Below, piece after piece: positions 63,833 to 64,000 of a stretch of DNA of 64,000 nt. Below the pieces are notes generated by a model. The model was not told where the DNA came from. It made no database searches and worked only from the letters and a program-made list of their open reading frames with translations. This DNA is from Plasmodiophora brassicae (Eukaryota > Endomyxa > Phytomyxea > Plasmodiophorida > Plasmodiophoridae): NCBI GenBank assembly GCA_039704465.1, contig JASFAU010000019.1, forward strand, positions 496,001 to 560,000, in the 5' to 3' direction. The position numbers and the translations under genes are program-made. The number at the start of each line of letters is the position of its first letter. Positions within the stretch are counted from its first letter, which is position 1.

Positions 63833-64000
63833 ATGGACGGGCCGACGTTCGAGCAGTGGAACGAGGCGGCGGCCGCGTTCAACGACGAGTTCCAGAAGTC
63901 GGCCTCGATGGGCAACGCGACGCGCGCCGCCCGGGACTACTTCGCGTCGCAGGGGTTCGCCAACCCGCACGCGTACTCGAACAGGATCCTGGAGACCTGC
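63833..64000 (+). CDS. Gene cut by right edge, unknown product
   Basis: The ATG at 63833 opens a frame that runs to the last base (56 codons): MDGPTFEQWNEAAAAFNDEF, then TRAARDYFASQGFANPHAYSNRILETC. The composition is protein-like and helical, with no known domain in the visible part. The downstream exons are outside the window. Confidence 0.5.
   Translation, partial: MDGPTFEQWNEAAAAFNDEFQKSASMGNATRAARDYFASQGFANPHAYSNRILETC

Overview
The window is eukaryotic nuclear DNA: GC-rich, very gene-dense, and full of short GT-AG introns. Most introns I could place are 38-67 nt, and reading frames only make sense after splicing. Spliced models recover clear eukaryotic proteins (RPL10A, NOP2, RRP6, p24/TMED, ARMH3, mitochondrial acyl carrier protein, PPCS, a CNX1-type MoeA-MogA fusion, vasohibin, MADS-box and chromodomain proteins) and one tRNA-Ser. 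The mix of short introns, high GC, many secreted ankyrin, SKP1/BTB, PAN/Apple and repeat proteins, and GH17 glucanases suggests a biotrophic protist. My best guess is a plasmodiophorid (Rhizaria, Plasmodiophora-like), but no marker here fixes the taxon.

Layout. 1-5.5 kb: a secreted SKP1/BTB-fold gene cut by the left edge, small secreted or membrane proteins, a very small MADS-box gene and a chromodomain gene. 5.7-15 kb: vasohibin, an armadillo protein, RPL10A with two unusually long introns that look like snoRNA hosts, a 600-bp degenerate inverted repeat, p24, an NlpC/P60-like plus EF-hand protein, and NOP2. 15-26 kb is accessory: two PAN/Apple-repeat proteins, two GH17 glucanases in opposite orientation, GH17 debris, dispersed repeats, and a 2.26-kb near-perfect palindrome made by inverted duplication of a JmjC-like gene. 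26-33 kb: a secreted ankyrin protein and a 14-exon PH-WD40-helical gene. 33-42 kb: PPCS, MoeA-MogA, a histidine phosphatase, a 2OG-Fe(II) dioxygenase and a coiled-coil gene, with two 290-residue secreted paralogues among them. 42-50 kb: a secreted Gln/Gly/Thr-repeat protein, a Lys-tailed protein, an SRR1-like protein, tRNA-Ser and a secreted SKP1/BTB-ankyrin protein. 50-64 kb: a Hook-like coiled coil, a C2H2 zinc-finger protein, a TPR-ankyrin protein, RRP6, ARMH3, a metallophosphoesterase, ACP, peroxiredoxin, an IQ-motif protein and an edge-truncated gene.

The genes fall into two groups. One is housekeeping: ribosome biogenesis (RPL10A, NOP2, RRP6), Golgi trafficking (p24, ARMH3), cofactor synthesis (PPCS, MoeA-MogA) and mitochondrial proteins (ACP, probably peroxiredoxin). 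The other is a set of predicted secreted proteins, often in paralogous pairs, plausibly acting at a host or wall interface. Three ribosome-related genes share a 21-bp two-half-site motif just upstream of their start codons. All exon boundaries below were read by eye from the sequence and family conservation; no transcript or alignment was available.
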